The position numbers were made by a program, and so were the translations under genes. From contig JBFXCS010000003.1 in assembly GCA_050181915.1 (NCBI GenBank), positions 186,001 through 250,000 on the forward strand: a stretch of DNA of 64,000 nucleotides. Reading direction: 5' to 3'. Shown here piece after piece: positions 1-7,562 of this stretch. Below the pieces are notes generated by a model. It saw only the letters and a program-made list of their open reading frames with translations, was not told the origin of the DNA and made no database searches. Position 1 is the first letter of the stretch, and each line of letters opens with the position of its first letter. Origin of the DNA: JBFXCS01 sp050181915 (GTDB lineage Bacteria > Actinomycetota > Thermoleophilia > Miltoncostaeales > Miltoncostaeaceae).

Positions 1-537
1 CTGCGCGTAGCGCGCGGTCTGGCCGGTGCGAGTGGCGCTGGCGTGCTCGCGGTACCAGCCCACGTGGTTCGCCTCGGCGTACGGCTTTCCGACCGGCTTC
101 GGGTCGAGCCACTGCACCAGCAGCAGGCCGGCGCCCTGGAACTGCTGGGTGTCGCGCATCATGCGCGCGCGGAAGCTGCCGCGGCGGATGCCCATGCCGA
201 GGAAGGCCTGCGACGGGGCGTCGATGACCTCCGCCCGCTTCACCGGGTAGGTCGCCTCGTAGAACTCGACCGCGCGGTCGAGGTCGGAGACGTTGATCGT
301 GAGGAAGAGCGCCCCGCCGATGTTGCCGCCGAGGGTGTCCTCGCCCGGCAGGGCGGAGTCGTGGCGGTGGCCGCGCCGGGATGTGGCGGTGGCCTGGCTC
401 ACCAGCAGCGAGCCCGCGGTGGTGGCGCCGAGGCCGGCGACGGCCGCGTTCCTCAGGAAGTCGCGGCGCGCCGTACCCGCCTCGACGGGACCGTCCGCGG
501 CGGTGTCCGTCGTCGATGCGTCGTGCGTGTCTGACAC
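1..537 (-). CDS. Tat-exported VOC (glyoxalase-fold) protein, 3' end outside window
   Basis: The frame is open from a GTG at 537 to the left edge of the window, giving 179 visible codons with the C-terminus missing. A GGAGG about 6 nt upstream of the GTG supports this start. Residues 24-29 read RRDFLR and are followed by a hydrophobic Ala/Gly stretch, a twin-arginine export signal. From about residue 75 the pattern GALFLTINVSDLDRAVEFY is the first beta-alpha unit of a vicinal-oxygen-chelate domain, as in glyoxalase or extradiol-dioxygenase relatives. The substrate is unknown. The gene lies downstream of a LysR regulator on the same strand, and its upstream region repeats a 14-bp sequence from that regulator's own promoter, so LysR control is likely. 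Confidence 0.75.
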   Translation of the reverse strand, partial: MSDTHDASTTDTAADGPVEAGTARRDFLRNAAVAGLGATTAGSLLVSQATATSRRGHRHDSALPGEDTLGGNIGGALFLTINVSDLDRAVEFYEATYPVKRAEVIDAPSQAFLGMGIRRGSFRARMMRDTQQFQGAGLLLVQWLDPKPVGKPYAEANHVGWYREHASATRTGQTARYAQ

Positions 538-587
538 AGGTTCCTCCGGGAGGCTGGAGTCGGATCCCGGTGGGGGATCCCCTTGCT

Positions 588-601
588 TCAATCGTCACGA
601 C
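588..601. promoter_or_regulatory. Putative LysR-binding half-site upstream of the VOC gene
   Basis: TCAATCGTCACGAC here is an exact copy of the sequence at 1720-1733, which covers the start of the neighbouring LysR gene. A small hairpin (GGATCCC at 562-568 with GGGATCC at 574-580) lies between this box and the VOC start. Regulation by the LysR protein is inferred from the repeat only. Confidence 0.4.
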
Positions 602-712
602 CCTAGGTCGCCGCCGGCGCCGGGAGGACCCCTCGGGCCAACAGTAATCGGGGGCGGAACGGCCGTTAGGGAACGGCTACCGCGACGCGGCGGACGCGCC
701 GCGCGGGCGGCG

Positions 713-1720
713 TCAGACGGTCAGGGCGGTCTCCTGTCGGGAGGGCCCGGGGACGAGCATCCGGGCGCCGGGCACGAGGTCGAGGCCGCCGGACGCGACG
801 CGCGATACGGAGGCGACGAAGTCGGCGACCACGGCGCTGTGCGGCTCCGCCCGGGTGACGACGCCCATGGTCGCCCCCTCGACGTCGTCGAGGGGCACGG
901 CCACGACGCCGGGTATGCCGAAGAAGCGCAGCACCGACGGGATCGAGGTGATCACGTTGCCGAGGTAGGCGACGGCGAACAGCACCCCCGCGACGGTGGT
1001 GGCGCCCGCGCCGAGCGCCGGGCGTCCGCCCATGGCGTCCGTGGCGGCCCAGTAGTCGACGATCGGGTCCATGCCCGGGCCGACCTCCACGAACCGCTCG
1101 TCGGCGAGGTCGGCGATCGAGATGGAGGGCGCCGCGGCCAGGCGGTGGTCGGCGGGCAGCAGGGCGACGCGCGGCTCGGCGACCACCTCCGTGAGCACCA
1201 CCCCCGGCCGCCACTGCTCCGGGAAGGGCGGTCGCACCAGCGCCACGTCGACCGCCCCCGACAGCAGCGGAGAGGGCTCGGCGGTCACATCGCGCAGGGT
1301 CACGCCCACGCCGGGGCGGGCGCGGCGGAAGGCGGAGATGATCGGCGCGGTCAGCTCGGCGAAGCCGTTGGACGCGATGCCCACGACCAACGGCCCGGCG
1401 TGCGGCGTCCCCTCGCCGTCGATGGCGGCCTGCGCCTCGTCGAGCCGGGTCAGGATGTCGCGGGCCCGCGGCACGAGCGCCTGCCCCGCGTCGGTCAGGG
1501 CCACCGCGCGCGGGGTCCGCACCAGCACCACCGCGCCGAGCTTGTCCTCCATCCGCCGAATGGTCTGGGACAGCGACGGCGGGCTGACGCCGAGGCGGCG
1601 CGCGGCACGGGCGAAGTGCAGCTCCTCGGCCACGGCGAGGAACGCCCGGAGCTCCCCCATGGTGGGAGCGCGCAGCAGCGGGTCCGGGTCCGCCGTGCGT
1701 CCGGTGTCACGACTTCGCAT
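713..1720 (-). CDS. LysR-family transcriptional regulator
   Basis: This 335-residue protein has an N-terminal winged HTH of LysR type (about residues 18-78: ELRAFLAVAEELHFARAARR, then SPPSLSQTIRRMEDKLG) and a periplasmic-binding-like effector domain from about 105 to 300. Length is slightly above the usual 300 because of a C-terminal tail. I chose the ATG at 1720; a TTG directly before it is also possible. A TATCGT -10 at 1737-1732 and a perfect inverted repeat at 1723-1736 overlap the start, suggesting autoregulation. The exported VOC gene downstream carries half of the same repeat and is the likely target. The effector is unknown. Confidence 0.85.
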   Translation of the reverse strand: MRSRDTGRTADPDPLLRAPTMGELRAFLAVAEELHFARAARRLGVSPPSLSQTIRRMEDKLGAVVLVRTPRAVALTDAGQALVPRARDILTRLDEAQAAIDGEGTPHAGPLVVGIASNGFAELTAPIISAFRRARPGVGVTLRDVTAEPSPLLSGAVDVALVRPPFPEQWRPGVVLTEVVAEPRVALLPADHRLAAAPSISIADLADERFVEVGPGMDPIVDYWAATDAMGGRPALGAGATTVAGVLFAVAYLGNVITSIPSVLRFFGIPGVVAVPLDDVEGATMGVVTRAEPHSAVVADFVASVSRVASGGLDLVPGARMLVPGPSRQETALTV

Positions 1721-1737
1721 CAATCGTCACGACGATA
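1720..1737. promoter_or_regulatory. Operator and -10 of the LysR gene
   Basis: ATCGT-CACG-ACGAT at 1723-1736 is a perfect inverted repeat. It overlaps a minus-strand TATCGT (1737-1732) whose predicted start of transcription falls inside the repeat, a few bases from the ATG at 1720. The left part recurs exactly at 588-601. Confidence 0.4.
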
Positions 1738-1912
1738 TGACGAGCGACCGCCGCCGAGACAGGCCGCGGGCCCGGACGGGGGCAACGTTAGGCATCCGGA
1801 TCACGCGGCGTTGCGCCCGGACGTCACGCCGCGGCGACCCGCTCCCGCTCCGCCCTCAGGGCGTTCGCAGGTATCGCCGACGAGCCTCGACCGAATTGAA
1901 CAAGCCTTCATA

Positions 1913-1939
1913 AGTACAAACATTCGTTTGTGCTATGGT
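1913..1939 (+). promoter_or_regulatory. Palindromic operator and -10 of the ArsR operon
   Basis: ACAAAC (1916-1921)-ATTC-GTTTGT (1926-1931) is a perfect inverted repeat, extendable outward by AG/CT with one mismatch. TATGGT at 1934-1939 fits a -10 element and lies 9 nt before the GTG at 1949, so the transcript would be leaderless or nearly so. The palindrome sits just upstream of the -10, as expected for an ArsR-type repressor site. Confidence 0.5.
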
Positions 1940-1948
1940 CGTTCCGCC

Positions 1949-2284
1949 GTGACCGCCGATCCCGCCCCCGATCTCGACCGCGCCCTCAGGGCCCTCGCCG
2001 ACCCGAACCGCCGGGCCATCCTGGCCGCGATCCGCGGCGGGCCCCGCCCGGTCGGCGGGATCGCCGAGCAGGTAGGGCTCTCCCAGCAGACGACGTCGCA
2101 CCACCTGGGGGTGCTCCGCTCGGCCGGGCTGGTCAGCGGCAGGCGGGCGGGCACGCGCCACCTGTTCGCCGTCGACACCGACGGCCTGGCCGCCGTCCGC
2201 TCCTACCTGGACGGGTTCTGGCCGGCGGCGCTGGCCGCGCTCAAGGTCGCCGTCGAGTCGCGGAGGGACGGCGGCGATGGCTGA
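1949..2284 (+). CDS. ArsR-family winged-helix repressor
   Basis: The 111-residue product has the compact ArsR winged helix: LADPNRRAILAAI, then GGIAEQVGLSQQTTSHHLGVLRSAGLV as recognition helix, and a GTRHLFAVD wing. It lacks a CxC metal motif, so it probably senses something other than arsenic-type metals or acts as a simple partner of the SRPBCC protein. The GTG start was chosen because family similarity begins there and a -10 lies 9 nt before it. It overlaps the next gene by 8 bp. ArsR-SRPBCC pairs of this kind are common in actinobacteria and usually autoregulated. Confidence 0.85.
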   Translation: MTADPAPDLDRALRALADPNRRAILAAIRGGPRPVGGIAEQVGLSQQTTSHHLGVLRSAGLVSGRRAGTRHLFAVDTDGLAAVRSYLDGFWPAALAALKVAVESRRDGGDG

Positions 2285-2732
2285 GTACGCGACCTCGATC
2301 GAGATCGACGCCCCGCCCGACGAGGTCTTCGACCACCTGGTGACGGACGCCGGGATGACGGCGTGGATGGGCCGGAGCGCCGCGCTCGATGCGCGCGTCG
2401 GCGGCGGGTTCGCGGTCGACATCGCCGGCCACGCGATCCGCGGCCGCTACCTGGAGGTCGAGCGGCCGCGCAGGGTGGTCGTCTCGTGGGGCGTCGCCGG
2501 CAGCCCGGACCTGCCGCCCGGGGCCTCCACGGTGACGTTCACGCTCACCCCGACCGCCGGAGGCACCCGCGTCGACCTGACCCACTCGGGCCTGCCGGAG
2601 ACCCGCCTGGAGGGTCACGCCGACGGCTGGACGCACTTCATGGAGCGGCTGCGCGTCGCCGCGTCCGGGGGCGACGCCGATGAGGACGACTGGGTGCCGA
2701 TCACCGATCGGCGTCCGGAGCCGGCCGCATGA
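2277..2732 (+). CDS. SRPBCC (AHSA1/START-like) protein
   Basis: This 151-residue protein starts with the typical AHSA1 pattern YATSIEIDAPPDEVFDHL and continues with W-rich ligand-pocket strands (RYLEVERPRRVVVSWG, then TVTFTLTP, GTRVDLTHSGLP) and a C-terminal long helix (GWTHFMERL). This is the Bet v 1-like fold that binds hydrophobic ligands or activates partner proteins. It overlaps the ArsR gene by 8 bp and is therefore translationally coupled to it. Ligand unknown. Confidence 0.85.
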   Translation: MAEYATSIEIDAPPDEVFDHLVTDAGMTAWMGRSAALDARVGGGFAVDIAGHAIRGRYLEVERPRRVVVSWGVAGSPDLPPGASTVTFTLTPTAGGTRVDLTHSGLPETRLEGHADGWTHFMERLRVAASGGDADEDDWVPITDRRPEPAA

Positions 2733-2742
2733 GGACGCGCCC

Positions 2743-3123
2743 ATGACGGGGACGACCCGCTCCGCGGCGCTCGACGCCGTGCTGGAGTACCACCGCGCCT
2801 GGACGAGCGGCGACATCGACCGGGCCATGACGCGCGTGTCCGACGACATCGTGTGCCGCGCCCCGGGGCAGGACCTGTCCGGCAAGGAGGCCTACCGCGC
2901 GTACCTGGCCGGCTTCGCCCCGAGCCTGACCGGCCTGACCGACGTGGCGAGCTTCGCCGCCGGCGACCGCGTGGCGCTGTTCTACCTTCCGCACACCGCC
3001 GTCACCCGCACGGCGCCCGCCGCCGAGTGCCTCACGGTCCGCGACGGGATGATCGTCGAGAGCCTGCTGGTCTTCGACCGCCTGTCCTTCGCCGCCGCCG
3101 ACCCGGCGGCGGGCGCGCCGTGA
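2743..3123 (+). CDS. SnoaL/NTF2-like protein
   Basis: The ATG at 2743 gives a 126-residue protein; a GAGGA sequence 10-14 nt upstream supports it over an upstream in-frame start inside the previous gene. The sequence ALDAVLEYHRAWTSGDIDRAM, then DIVCRAPGQDLSGKEAYRAYLAGF and GDRVALFYLPHT, is the cone-shaped NTF2-like fold of the SnoaL group, which includes polyketide cyclases, isomerases and many non-enzymatic binding proteins. No catalytic role can be assigned. It overlaps the next gene by 4 bp. Confidence 0.75.
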   Translation: MTGTTRSAALDAVLEYHRAWTSGDIDRAMTRVSDDIVCRAPGQDLSGKEAYRAYLAGFAPSLTGLTDVASFAAGDRVALFYLPHTAVTRTAPAAECLTVRDGMIVESLLVFDRLSFAAADPAAGAP

Positions 3124-3446
3124 CGGCGGACCGCGTCCGGACGGCCCTGGCGGGCGAGCGGTCGACCCGCGAGGTGTCGATGTTCGGCGGCCTGTCGTTC
3201 ATGGTCGACGACAGGATGCTCGTGGCCGTGCGGGGCGACGGCCGCCTGCTGGTCCGCGTCGACCCCGCGCGGAGCCGGGAGCTCCTCGCCCTCCCCGGCG
3301 CCGCGCCGGCGCAGATGGGCGCCGGCCGCACCATGGGACCGGGCTGGATCGACGTCGCCGCGGACGCGCTCGCGAGCGACGACGCCCTGTCGTTCTGGAT
3401 CGGCGTCGCGAGGGAGTACGCCCGGGCGGGCGCGGGGCGGCGATGA
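3120..3446 (+). CDS. TfoX N-terminal-domain protein
   Basis: The 108-residue product matches the TfoX N-terminal domain: STREVSMFGGLSFMVDDRMLVAV, LLVRVDP, and a C-terminal GPGWIDVAADAL helix. Stand-alone TfoX_N proteins in actinobacteria have no established role; the name comes from the competence regulator of Haemophilus, but only half of that protein is present here. It starts with a GTG overlapping the previous stop (GTGA) and ends in an ATGA overlap with the next gene. Confidence 0.75.
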   Translation: MTADRVRTALAGERSTREVSMFGGLSFMVDDRMLVAVRGDGRLLVRVDPARSRELLALPGAAPAQMGAGRTMGPGWIDVAADALASDDALSFWIGVAREYARAGAGRR

Positions 3447-4117
3447 ACGGGTTCGGCGGCTTTCCCCCGACGGCGTTCGCCTTCTTCGAGGACCTCGAGG
3501 CCGACAACTCACGGGACTACTGGAGCGCCAACAGGACCGTCTGGGAGGAGCAGGTGCGGGGCCCGATGCTGGCGCTGCTGGCCGAGCTCGACGACGAGTT
3601 CGGACCGCTGCGGATGTTCCGGCCGAACCGGGACCTGCGCTTCTCCCGGGACAGGTCGCCGTACAGGCTCTGGGCGGGGGCGACCAGCGAGTCCCGCGCG
3701 GTCGGCGGCATCGGCCACCACCTGCGGGTGTCGGCCGCCGGCCTGGCCGTCGGCTACGGGGCGATGGCGCTGGCCCGCGACCAGCTCCGGCGCTTCCGGG
3801 TCGCGCTCGACGACGAGGGCAGCGGGCGTGAGTTCGAGGATCTGCTCGCCACGCTGGCACGCCGGTCTCTGCCCGTGACCTGCGGCATCGATCCGCCGCT
3901 GAAGCGGGTGCCGCCGGGGTACCCGACCGCGCACCCGCGCGCGGAGCTCCTCCGCTGGAAGGGGGCCGCCGTCGTCCGGGAGCAGGCGAGGGCCGGCTGG
4001 ATGCACACCGCCGAGGCGCTCGACAGGATCCGCGACGTCTGGCGCGGGGCGCGGCCCCTCCGGGAATGGCTCGCCGCGTACGTCGGCGCCACCGAGGAGC
4101 CGGTCCGGTCGAGGTGA
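3443..4117 (+). CDS. DUF2461 (TIGR02453) family protein
   Basis: The 224-residue protein has the family hallmarks: FPPTAFAFFEDLEADNSRDYW near the N-terminus, then RPNRDLRFSRDRSPYR, and GIGHHLRVSAAGLAVGYG. It is a full-length member of DUF2461, a widespread family without a known reaction. It is the last gene of the ArsR operon and overlaps the TfoX gene by 4 bp. A minus-strand tRNA follows 39 bp downstream. Confidence 0.8.
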   Translation: MNGFGGFPPTAFAFFEDLEADNSRDYWSANRTVWEEQVRGPMLALLAELDDEFGPLRMFRPNRDLRFSRDRSPYRLWAGATSESRAVGGIGHHLRVSAAGLAVGYGAMALARDQLRRFRVALDDEGSGREFEDLLATLARRSLPVTCGIDPPLKRVPPGYPTAHPRAELLRWKGAAVVREQARAGWMHTAEALDRIRDVWRGARPLREWLAAYVGATEEPVRSR

Positions 4118-4156
4118 CCGGGGCAGGCGACCCTCGATCTCGCGCGCCCGGGACAG

Positions 4157-4229
4157 TGGAGGATGACGGGATCGAACCGACGACCTCCGCCTTGCAAAGG
4201 CGGCGCTCTCCCAGCTGAGCTAATCCCCC
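4157..4229 (-). tRNA. tRNA-Ala (anticodon UGC)
   Basis: On the minus strand GGGGGAT pairs with ATCCTCC as acceptor stem (one G-U), the D arm contains AGCTCAGCTGGGAGAGC, the anticodon stem CCGCC/GGCGG encloses loop TTTGCAA, and the T arm has GGTTCGATCC. The anticodon is TGC, Ala. The discriminator base is A and no CCA is encoded. Confidence 0.95.
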
Positions 4230-4284
4230 GCGGTCGGCACACGGTAGCATCGGCGCGCCCGGCTCCCGACCACCGAGGCGTCCC

Positions 4285-4548
4285 GTGAGCACAGCGTCCG
4301 GCGACCCGTTCGCCCCCGTCTACCACCTGCTCAGCGAGATCCAGCGGGCGCATGCCGAGATGGCGGGGATGGTCGCCGGCTACGGCGAGCTGATCGAGCA
4401 GCTCGAGGAGCGCCCCGACCCGGAGAAGCTGAGGCTGGCGCGCACCCTGCCCGGGGCGCGGTACCACGTCGCCACGACCTACGTGCGCGAGGCCTGGCTG
4501 AAGCTGGAGGCCGAGCTGTCGGTGCTGTTCCCGCAGGAGCGGGACTAG
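4285..4548 (+). CDS. Small helical protein of unknown function
   Basis: This 87-residue product from a GTG is mostly amphipathic helix (VYHLLSEIQRAHAEMAGMVAGY, LIEQLEERPDPEKLRLART, then EAWLKLEAELSVLF). I recognise no family. A TAGCAT that could be a -10 lies at 4244-4249, giving a short leader. Its stop codon shares three bases with the stop of the convergent epimerase gene (CTAG at 4545-4548). Codon use looks like that of its neighbours, so it is probably a real gene. Confidence 0.55.
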   Translation: MSTASGDPFAPVYHLLSEIQRAHAEMAGMVAGYGELIEQLEERPDPEKLRLARTLPGARYHVATTYVREAWLKLEAELSVLFPQERD

Positions 4549-5465
4549 CGCTCCCGCCCGGCGGTGCGGGGCCGCCCCAGGGCCTCCCGCAGGGCCGGCT
4601 CCAGGTCGGGGTACGCGAACTCGTAGCCGGCGTCGCGGGCGACGCGGGGCACGGCGCGCTGGCCGTCGAGGACGAGCGCCGCCATCTCGCCCATGGCCAG
4701 CCTCGCCGCCGACGCCGGGACGGGCAGGGCGCTCGGCCGGCGCAGCACCCGTCCGAGCACGGCGGCGGCGTCGCGCTGGCGCACCTGACCGGGCGCGCAG
4801 GCGTTGAGCGGACCGTCGATGTCGGGGCGGTCGAGGGCCAGCAGGATCAGGCCCACCTCGTCCTCGATGTGGATCCACGGCAGCCACTGGCGCCCCCCGC
4901 CGATCGGCCCGCCGGCGAAGAGCCTGGTGGCGAGCGCCAGGCGGCCCAGCGCGCCGCCCTCGCCGGCCAGGACCATCGCCGTGCGCACCGCCACCACCCG
5001 GGCGCCCGCCTCGCGCGCCCGCGCCGCCTCGCCCTCCCAGGCCAGCGCCATCTCGGCCAGGAAGCCCGCGCCGGGGGCGGACGACTCGTCGACGACCTCG
5101 TCGCCGCGCGGCCCGTAGAGGTCGATGCCGCTGCCGTTCACCAGCACCGGCACGTCCGCGACCGCCATCGCGTCGACCACCCCGCGGGTCGTCGCGACCC
5201 GGCTCTCGATCAGCTCGCGCTTGCGGCGGGCGGTCCAGCGGCGCGTGCCGATCGACGCGCCCGCCAGGTTCACGATCGCGTCGGCGCCCGCGAGGGCGCC
5301 GGCCGGGACCGGCCCGGCGGCCGGATCCCAGCGCACCTCGCGGGCCCCGCCGATGCCCGAGGCGCCCGAGCGCGACAGCGCGACCACCGCGTCGCCGCGC
5401 CTCAGCAGGGCTGCGACGACGCGCCGGCCGATGAGGCCGGTCGCCCCGACGATCGCGACGTTCAC
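4545..5465 (-). CDS. TIGR01777-family NAD(P)-dependent epimerase (YfcH-like)
   Basis: The 306-residue protein from a GTG at 5465 has an N-terminal Rossmann motif GATGLIGRR (residues 7-15), VNLAGASIGTRRWTARRKRELIESR, SGIDLYGPRGDE, and the C-terminal DUF1731-like region with PVPASAARLAMGEMAALVLDGQR. This is the TIGR01777 branch of extended SDR proteins, related to YfcH and to the cell-division-inhibitor-annotated proteins; the substrate is not known. The start overlaps the upstream stop by 4 bp, making it the last gene of the 7461-to-4545 operon. Confidence 0.85.
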   Translation of the reverse strand: MNVAIVGATGLIGRRVVAALLRRGDAVVALSRSGASGIGGAREVRWDPAAGPVPAGALAGADAIVNLAGASIGTRRWTARRKRELIESRVATTRGVVDAMAVADVPVLVNGSGIDLYGPRGDEVVDESSAPGAGFLAEMALAWEGEAARAREAGARVVAVRTAMVLAGEGGALGRLALATRLFAGGPIGGGRQWLPWIHIEDEVGLILLALDRPDIDGPLNACAPGQVRQRDAAAVLGRVLRRPSALPVPASAARLAMGEMAALVLDGQRAVPRVARDAGYEFAYPDLEPALREALGRPRTAGRER

Positions 5466-5947
5466 GCGCCCTCCGGGCCGAGCGGCCGCGCGTCGTCGCG
5501 CAGCAGCTCCATCAGGCCGATCAAATCGATGCCGGGGGGCGGCGAGGCGCGCCCGAGCAGCGCCTCGTCGTAGCCCTCGCCCCGGAGGCTGCGCCGGATG
5601 CGACCCAGCGGCACGTCGGCGCTCGGGCCGTCGGCGTCGGTGAGCAGGATCAGCAGCGCCAGCGGGCCGTCGCGCCACAGCCCGTCCGAGTCGCGCACCT
5701 GCGCCCGCACCAGCTCGGCCAGCTGCACCAGGTCGCCCTCGTCGGCGGGGGGCTCCAGCTCCAGCGACGCCAGGGTCATCGGCCGGCGGGCCCGTCGCAG
5801 CGCCGACAGGGCCTCGCCCACGGCGCGCATCGCGCCCTCCGGATCGGGCGGGCCGATCGGCCCGGGCGTGGGCCCGAAGGCGACGGGGCCGGAGCGGCGC
5901 GCGTCGCTGCGCCTGCGTCGTGGCTCGCCGTCGGGCATGGCCCACAT
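5462..5947 (-). CDS. Unknown protein, possibly a degenerate GGDEF-like domain
   Basis: The 161-residue product (ATG at 5947; an ATG three codons later is an alternative) has a charged, disordered N-terminus of about 40 residues followed by a compact domain. The order RRPMTLASLELEPP, LAELVRAQVRDSDGLWRDGPLALLILLTDAD, and RIRRSL resembles the core of a diguanylate-cyclase domain (central strand, helix, then ARxGGDEFxxLLP), but the GGDEF loop is replaced by RDGPLA, so catalysis would be lost. That relationship is my reading of the pattern and needs a profile search. It lies between an aldo-keto reductase and an epimerase in one operon. Confidence 0.6.
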   Translation of the reverse strand: MWAMPDGEPRRRRSDARRSGPVAFGPTPGPIGPPDPEGAMRAVGEALSALRRARRPMTLASLELEPPADEGDLVQLAELVRAQVRDSDGLWRDGPLALLILLTDADGPSADVPLGRIRRSLRGEGYDEALLGRASPPPGIDLIGLMELLRDDARPLGPEGA

Positions 5948-5995
5948 TCGCAGACCGTCGCGGCGATTGGAACGCGTCCGGCGGCGCGGACGCCG

Positions 5996-6988
5996 CTACG
6001 AGCGGTTCGGCGGCTCCCCGTGGCCGTACTCGCGCGACGCCGCCGGGTGGCGGGCGAGGATCTCCTCGACGGCGGCGGCCTCGTCGTCCGAGAGCGGAGC
6101 GCCCGCCAGGGCCGCGTCGCGCCGCGCCTGGTCGGCGTCGCGCGCCCCGACGATCGCCGAGGCCACCTCCGGCCGGCGCAGCACCCAGGCCACGGCCAGC
6201 TCGGCGACGCCGCCGGGTCGCCCGGCCTGGCGGGCCACCTCGGCCAGCTCGCCGACCACCGCGATCCGCTCGGGGAAGGCGTCGTCGGCGAACAGCTCGC
6301 TCTGCGAGCGCCAGTCGTCGGCGCCGAAGCGCGTCTCGGCGGTCATCTTGCCGGTCAGCAGGCCGTGGGCGAGCGGCCCGTAGGCGATCACGCCCACCCC
6401 GTTGGCGGCGCACCAGGGCAGCTCGCCGTCCTCGATCGCCCGGCGCATCAGGTGGTACCCCGGCTGGTACGAGTCGATCCGCGCCACCGCCCCGGCCGCC
6501 TCGAGGTCGGCCAGGTGGTAGTTCGACACCCCGATCGCCCGGATCTTGCCCGCCTCACGCAGGTCGACCAGCGCGCCGATGGTCTCCTCGGCGGGCACCC
6601 CGTCCACCGGCCAGTGCACCTGGTACAGGTCGATCGCGTCGAGCCCCAGCTCGCGGAGGCTGCGGTCGCAGGCGCGGCGCAGGTACTCGGCCGACGCCTC
6701 CCGCCAGATCCGCAGCCCGTTCTCGACGGTCCACGCGACGCCGCCCTTGGTCGCCACGATCACCTCGTCGCGACGCTCGCGCACCACCTTCCCGACGATG
6801 CGCTCGGCGCGCCCCTGGCCGTAGATATCGGCCGTGTCGATCCAGTTGATGCCAGCGTCGAGTCCGGCGTGGAGGGCGGCCTCCGAGTCGGCGTCCTCGG
6901 CGCCGCCCCAGCGGCCGCCGAACACCCACGTCCCCAGCCCGATCACGCTCAGCTCGAGATCGGTCCCGCCCAGCCGTCGCCGCTCCAT
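5996..6988 (-). CDS. Aldo/keto reductase
   Basis: The 330-residue protein is a (beta/alpha)8 NADPH-dependent oxidoreductase. The catalytic tetrad is visible as D51 and Y56 (IDTADIYGQG), K81 (VATKGG) and H125 (YQVHWP), and the cofactor region AVAWVLRRPEVASAIVGAR lies near the C-terminus. It resembles the YhdN/general-stress AKR group. The ATG at 6988 has a GGGGGAG about 7 nt upstream. It follows the zinc-ribbon/PAS gene by 32 bp and precedes the GGDEF-like gene by 48 bp, so the three are probably one transcript. Confidence 0.9.
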   Translation of the reverse strand: MERRRLGGTDLELSVIGLGTWVFGGRWGGAEDADSEAALHAGLDAGINWIDTADIYGQGRAERIVGKVVRERRDEVIVATKGGVAWTVENGLRIWREASAEYLRRACDRSLRELGLDAIDLYQVHWPVDGVPAEETIGALVDLREAGKIRAIGVSNYHLADLEAAGAVARIDSYQPGYHLMRRAIEDGELPWCAANGVGVIAYGPLAHGLLTGKMTAETRFGADDWRSQSELFADDAFPERIAVVGELAEVARQAGRPGGVAELAVAWVLRRPEVASAIVGARDADQARRDAALAGAPLSDDEAAAVEEILARHPAASREYGHGEPPNRS

Positions 6989-7020
6989 GTCCCGCTCCCC
7001 CTTCGCGTGATCGAGGCGCC

Positions 7021-7461
7021 CTACCGGGGGGTGAGCGCCACCAGCAGCCCGCCGTCGTCGTCGTAAGCCGGGAACAGATCGGCCGTCGCCGGCACGTCCC
7101 CCTCCGCGCCCCTCGGCCGGAAGACGCACGCCATGTTGAGCTTGCGGACGCCCCACTCCAGGCTCATCGCCACCGGGTCGTCCTCGGCGAAGCCGCCGAG
7201 CCCGAGCCGCTCGGCCACCTCCTCGCCGATGAGCTGCCCCTCCTCGAAGCCGGTGACCGCGAACGCCGCGTGGCCGGCCACCAGGATGCGGCGCTGCTGG
7301 TCGCAGACGATCAGCGCCGTCTTGGGGCTGGCGTAGTAGTCCTCGAGCAGCTCGAAGGCGAAGCCGAAGCCGCATCGCGAGCAGCCCCGGGGCTGATGGC
7401 GGACCCTCCGCTCGCTGCCGCTCTCGCGGTACGCGCAGCGCGGGCACAGGAACACGGGCAC
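7021..7461 (-). CDS. Zinc-ribbon plus PAS-like sensor protein
   Basis: In the 146-residue product two CxxC knuckles (CPRC at 6-9, CSRCG at 27-31) make a rubredoxin-like zinc ribbon. From about residue 37 a PAS-like domain follows: FELLEDYYASPKTALIVCDQQRRILVAGHAAFAVTGF, then GEEVAERLGLGG. There is no output domain, so it may act through protein contact. The GTG at 7461 lies 6 nt after TACAAT (7473-7468), a strong -10, so the transcript is probably leaderless. It heads the operon with the aldo-keto reductase. Confidence 0.65.
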   Translation of the reverse strand: MPVFLCPRCAYRESGSERRVRHQPRGCSRCGFGFAFELLEDYYASPKTALIVCDQQRRILVAGHAAFAVTGFEEGQLIGEEVAERLGLGGFAEDDPVAMSLEWGVRKLNMACVFRPRGAEGDVPATADLFPAYDDDGGLLVALTPR

Positions 7462-7467
7462 CCGCCG

Positions 7468-7473
7468 ATTGTA
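7468..7473 (-). promoter_or_regulatory. -10 element of the zinc-ribbon/PAS operon
   Basis: TACAAT on the minus strand matches five of six bases of the TATAAT consensus and ends 6 nt before the GTG start at 7461, the geometry of a leaderless transcript. No good -35 is seen. Confidence 0.5.
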
Positions 7474-7562
7474 GCGGCGGCGGGGCCGGCCGCCCCCGGC
7501 CGGTCAAGACCGCACGGGCCGGTGCCGATGCCTGTGTCGCACGGACGATCCAACGGATTGGA

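Noticed and set aside
293..2284. A 663-codon plus-strand frame covering the LysR gene and ending in the ArsR gene
   Set aside because: Only the last 111 codons match a protein family; the rest is Arg/Gly/Pro-rich antisense reading of the LysR gene, typical of high-GC DNA.
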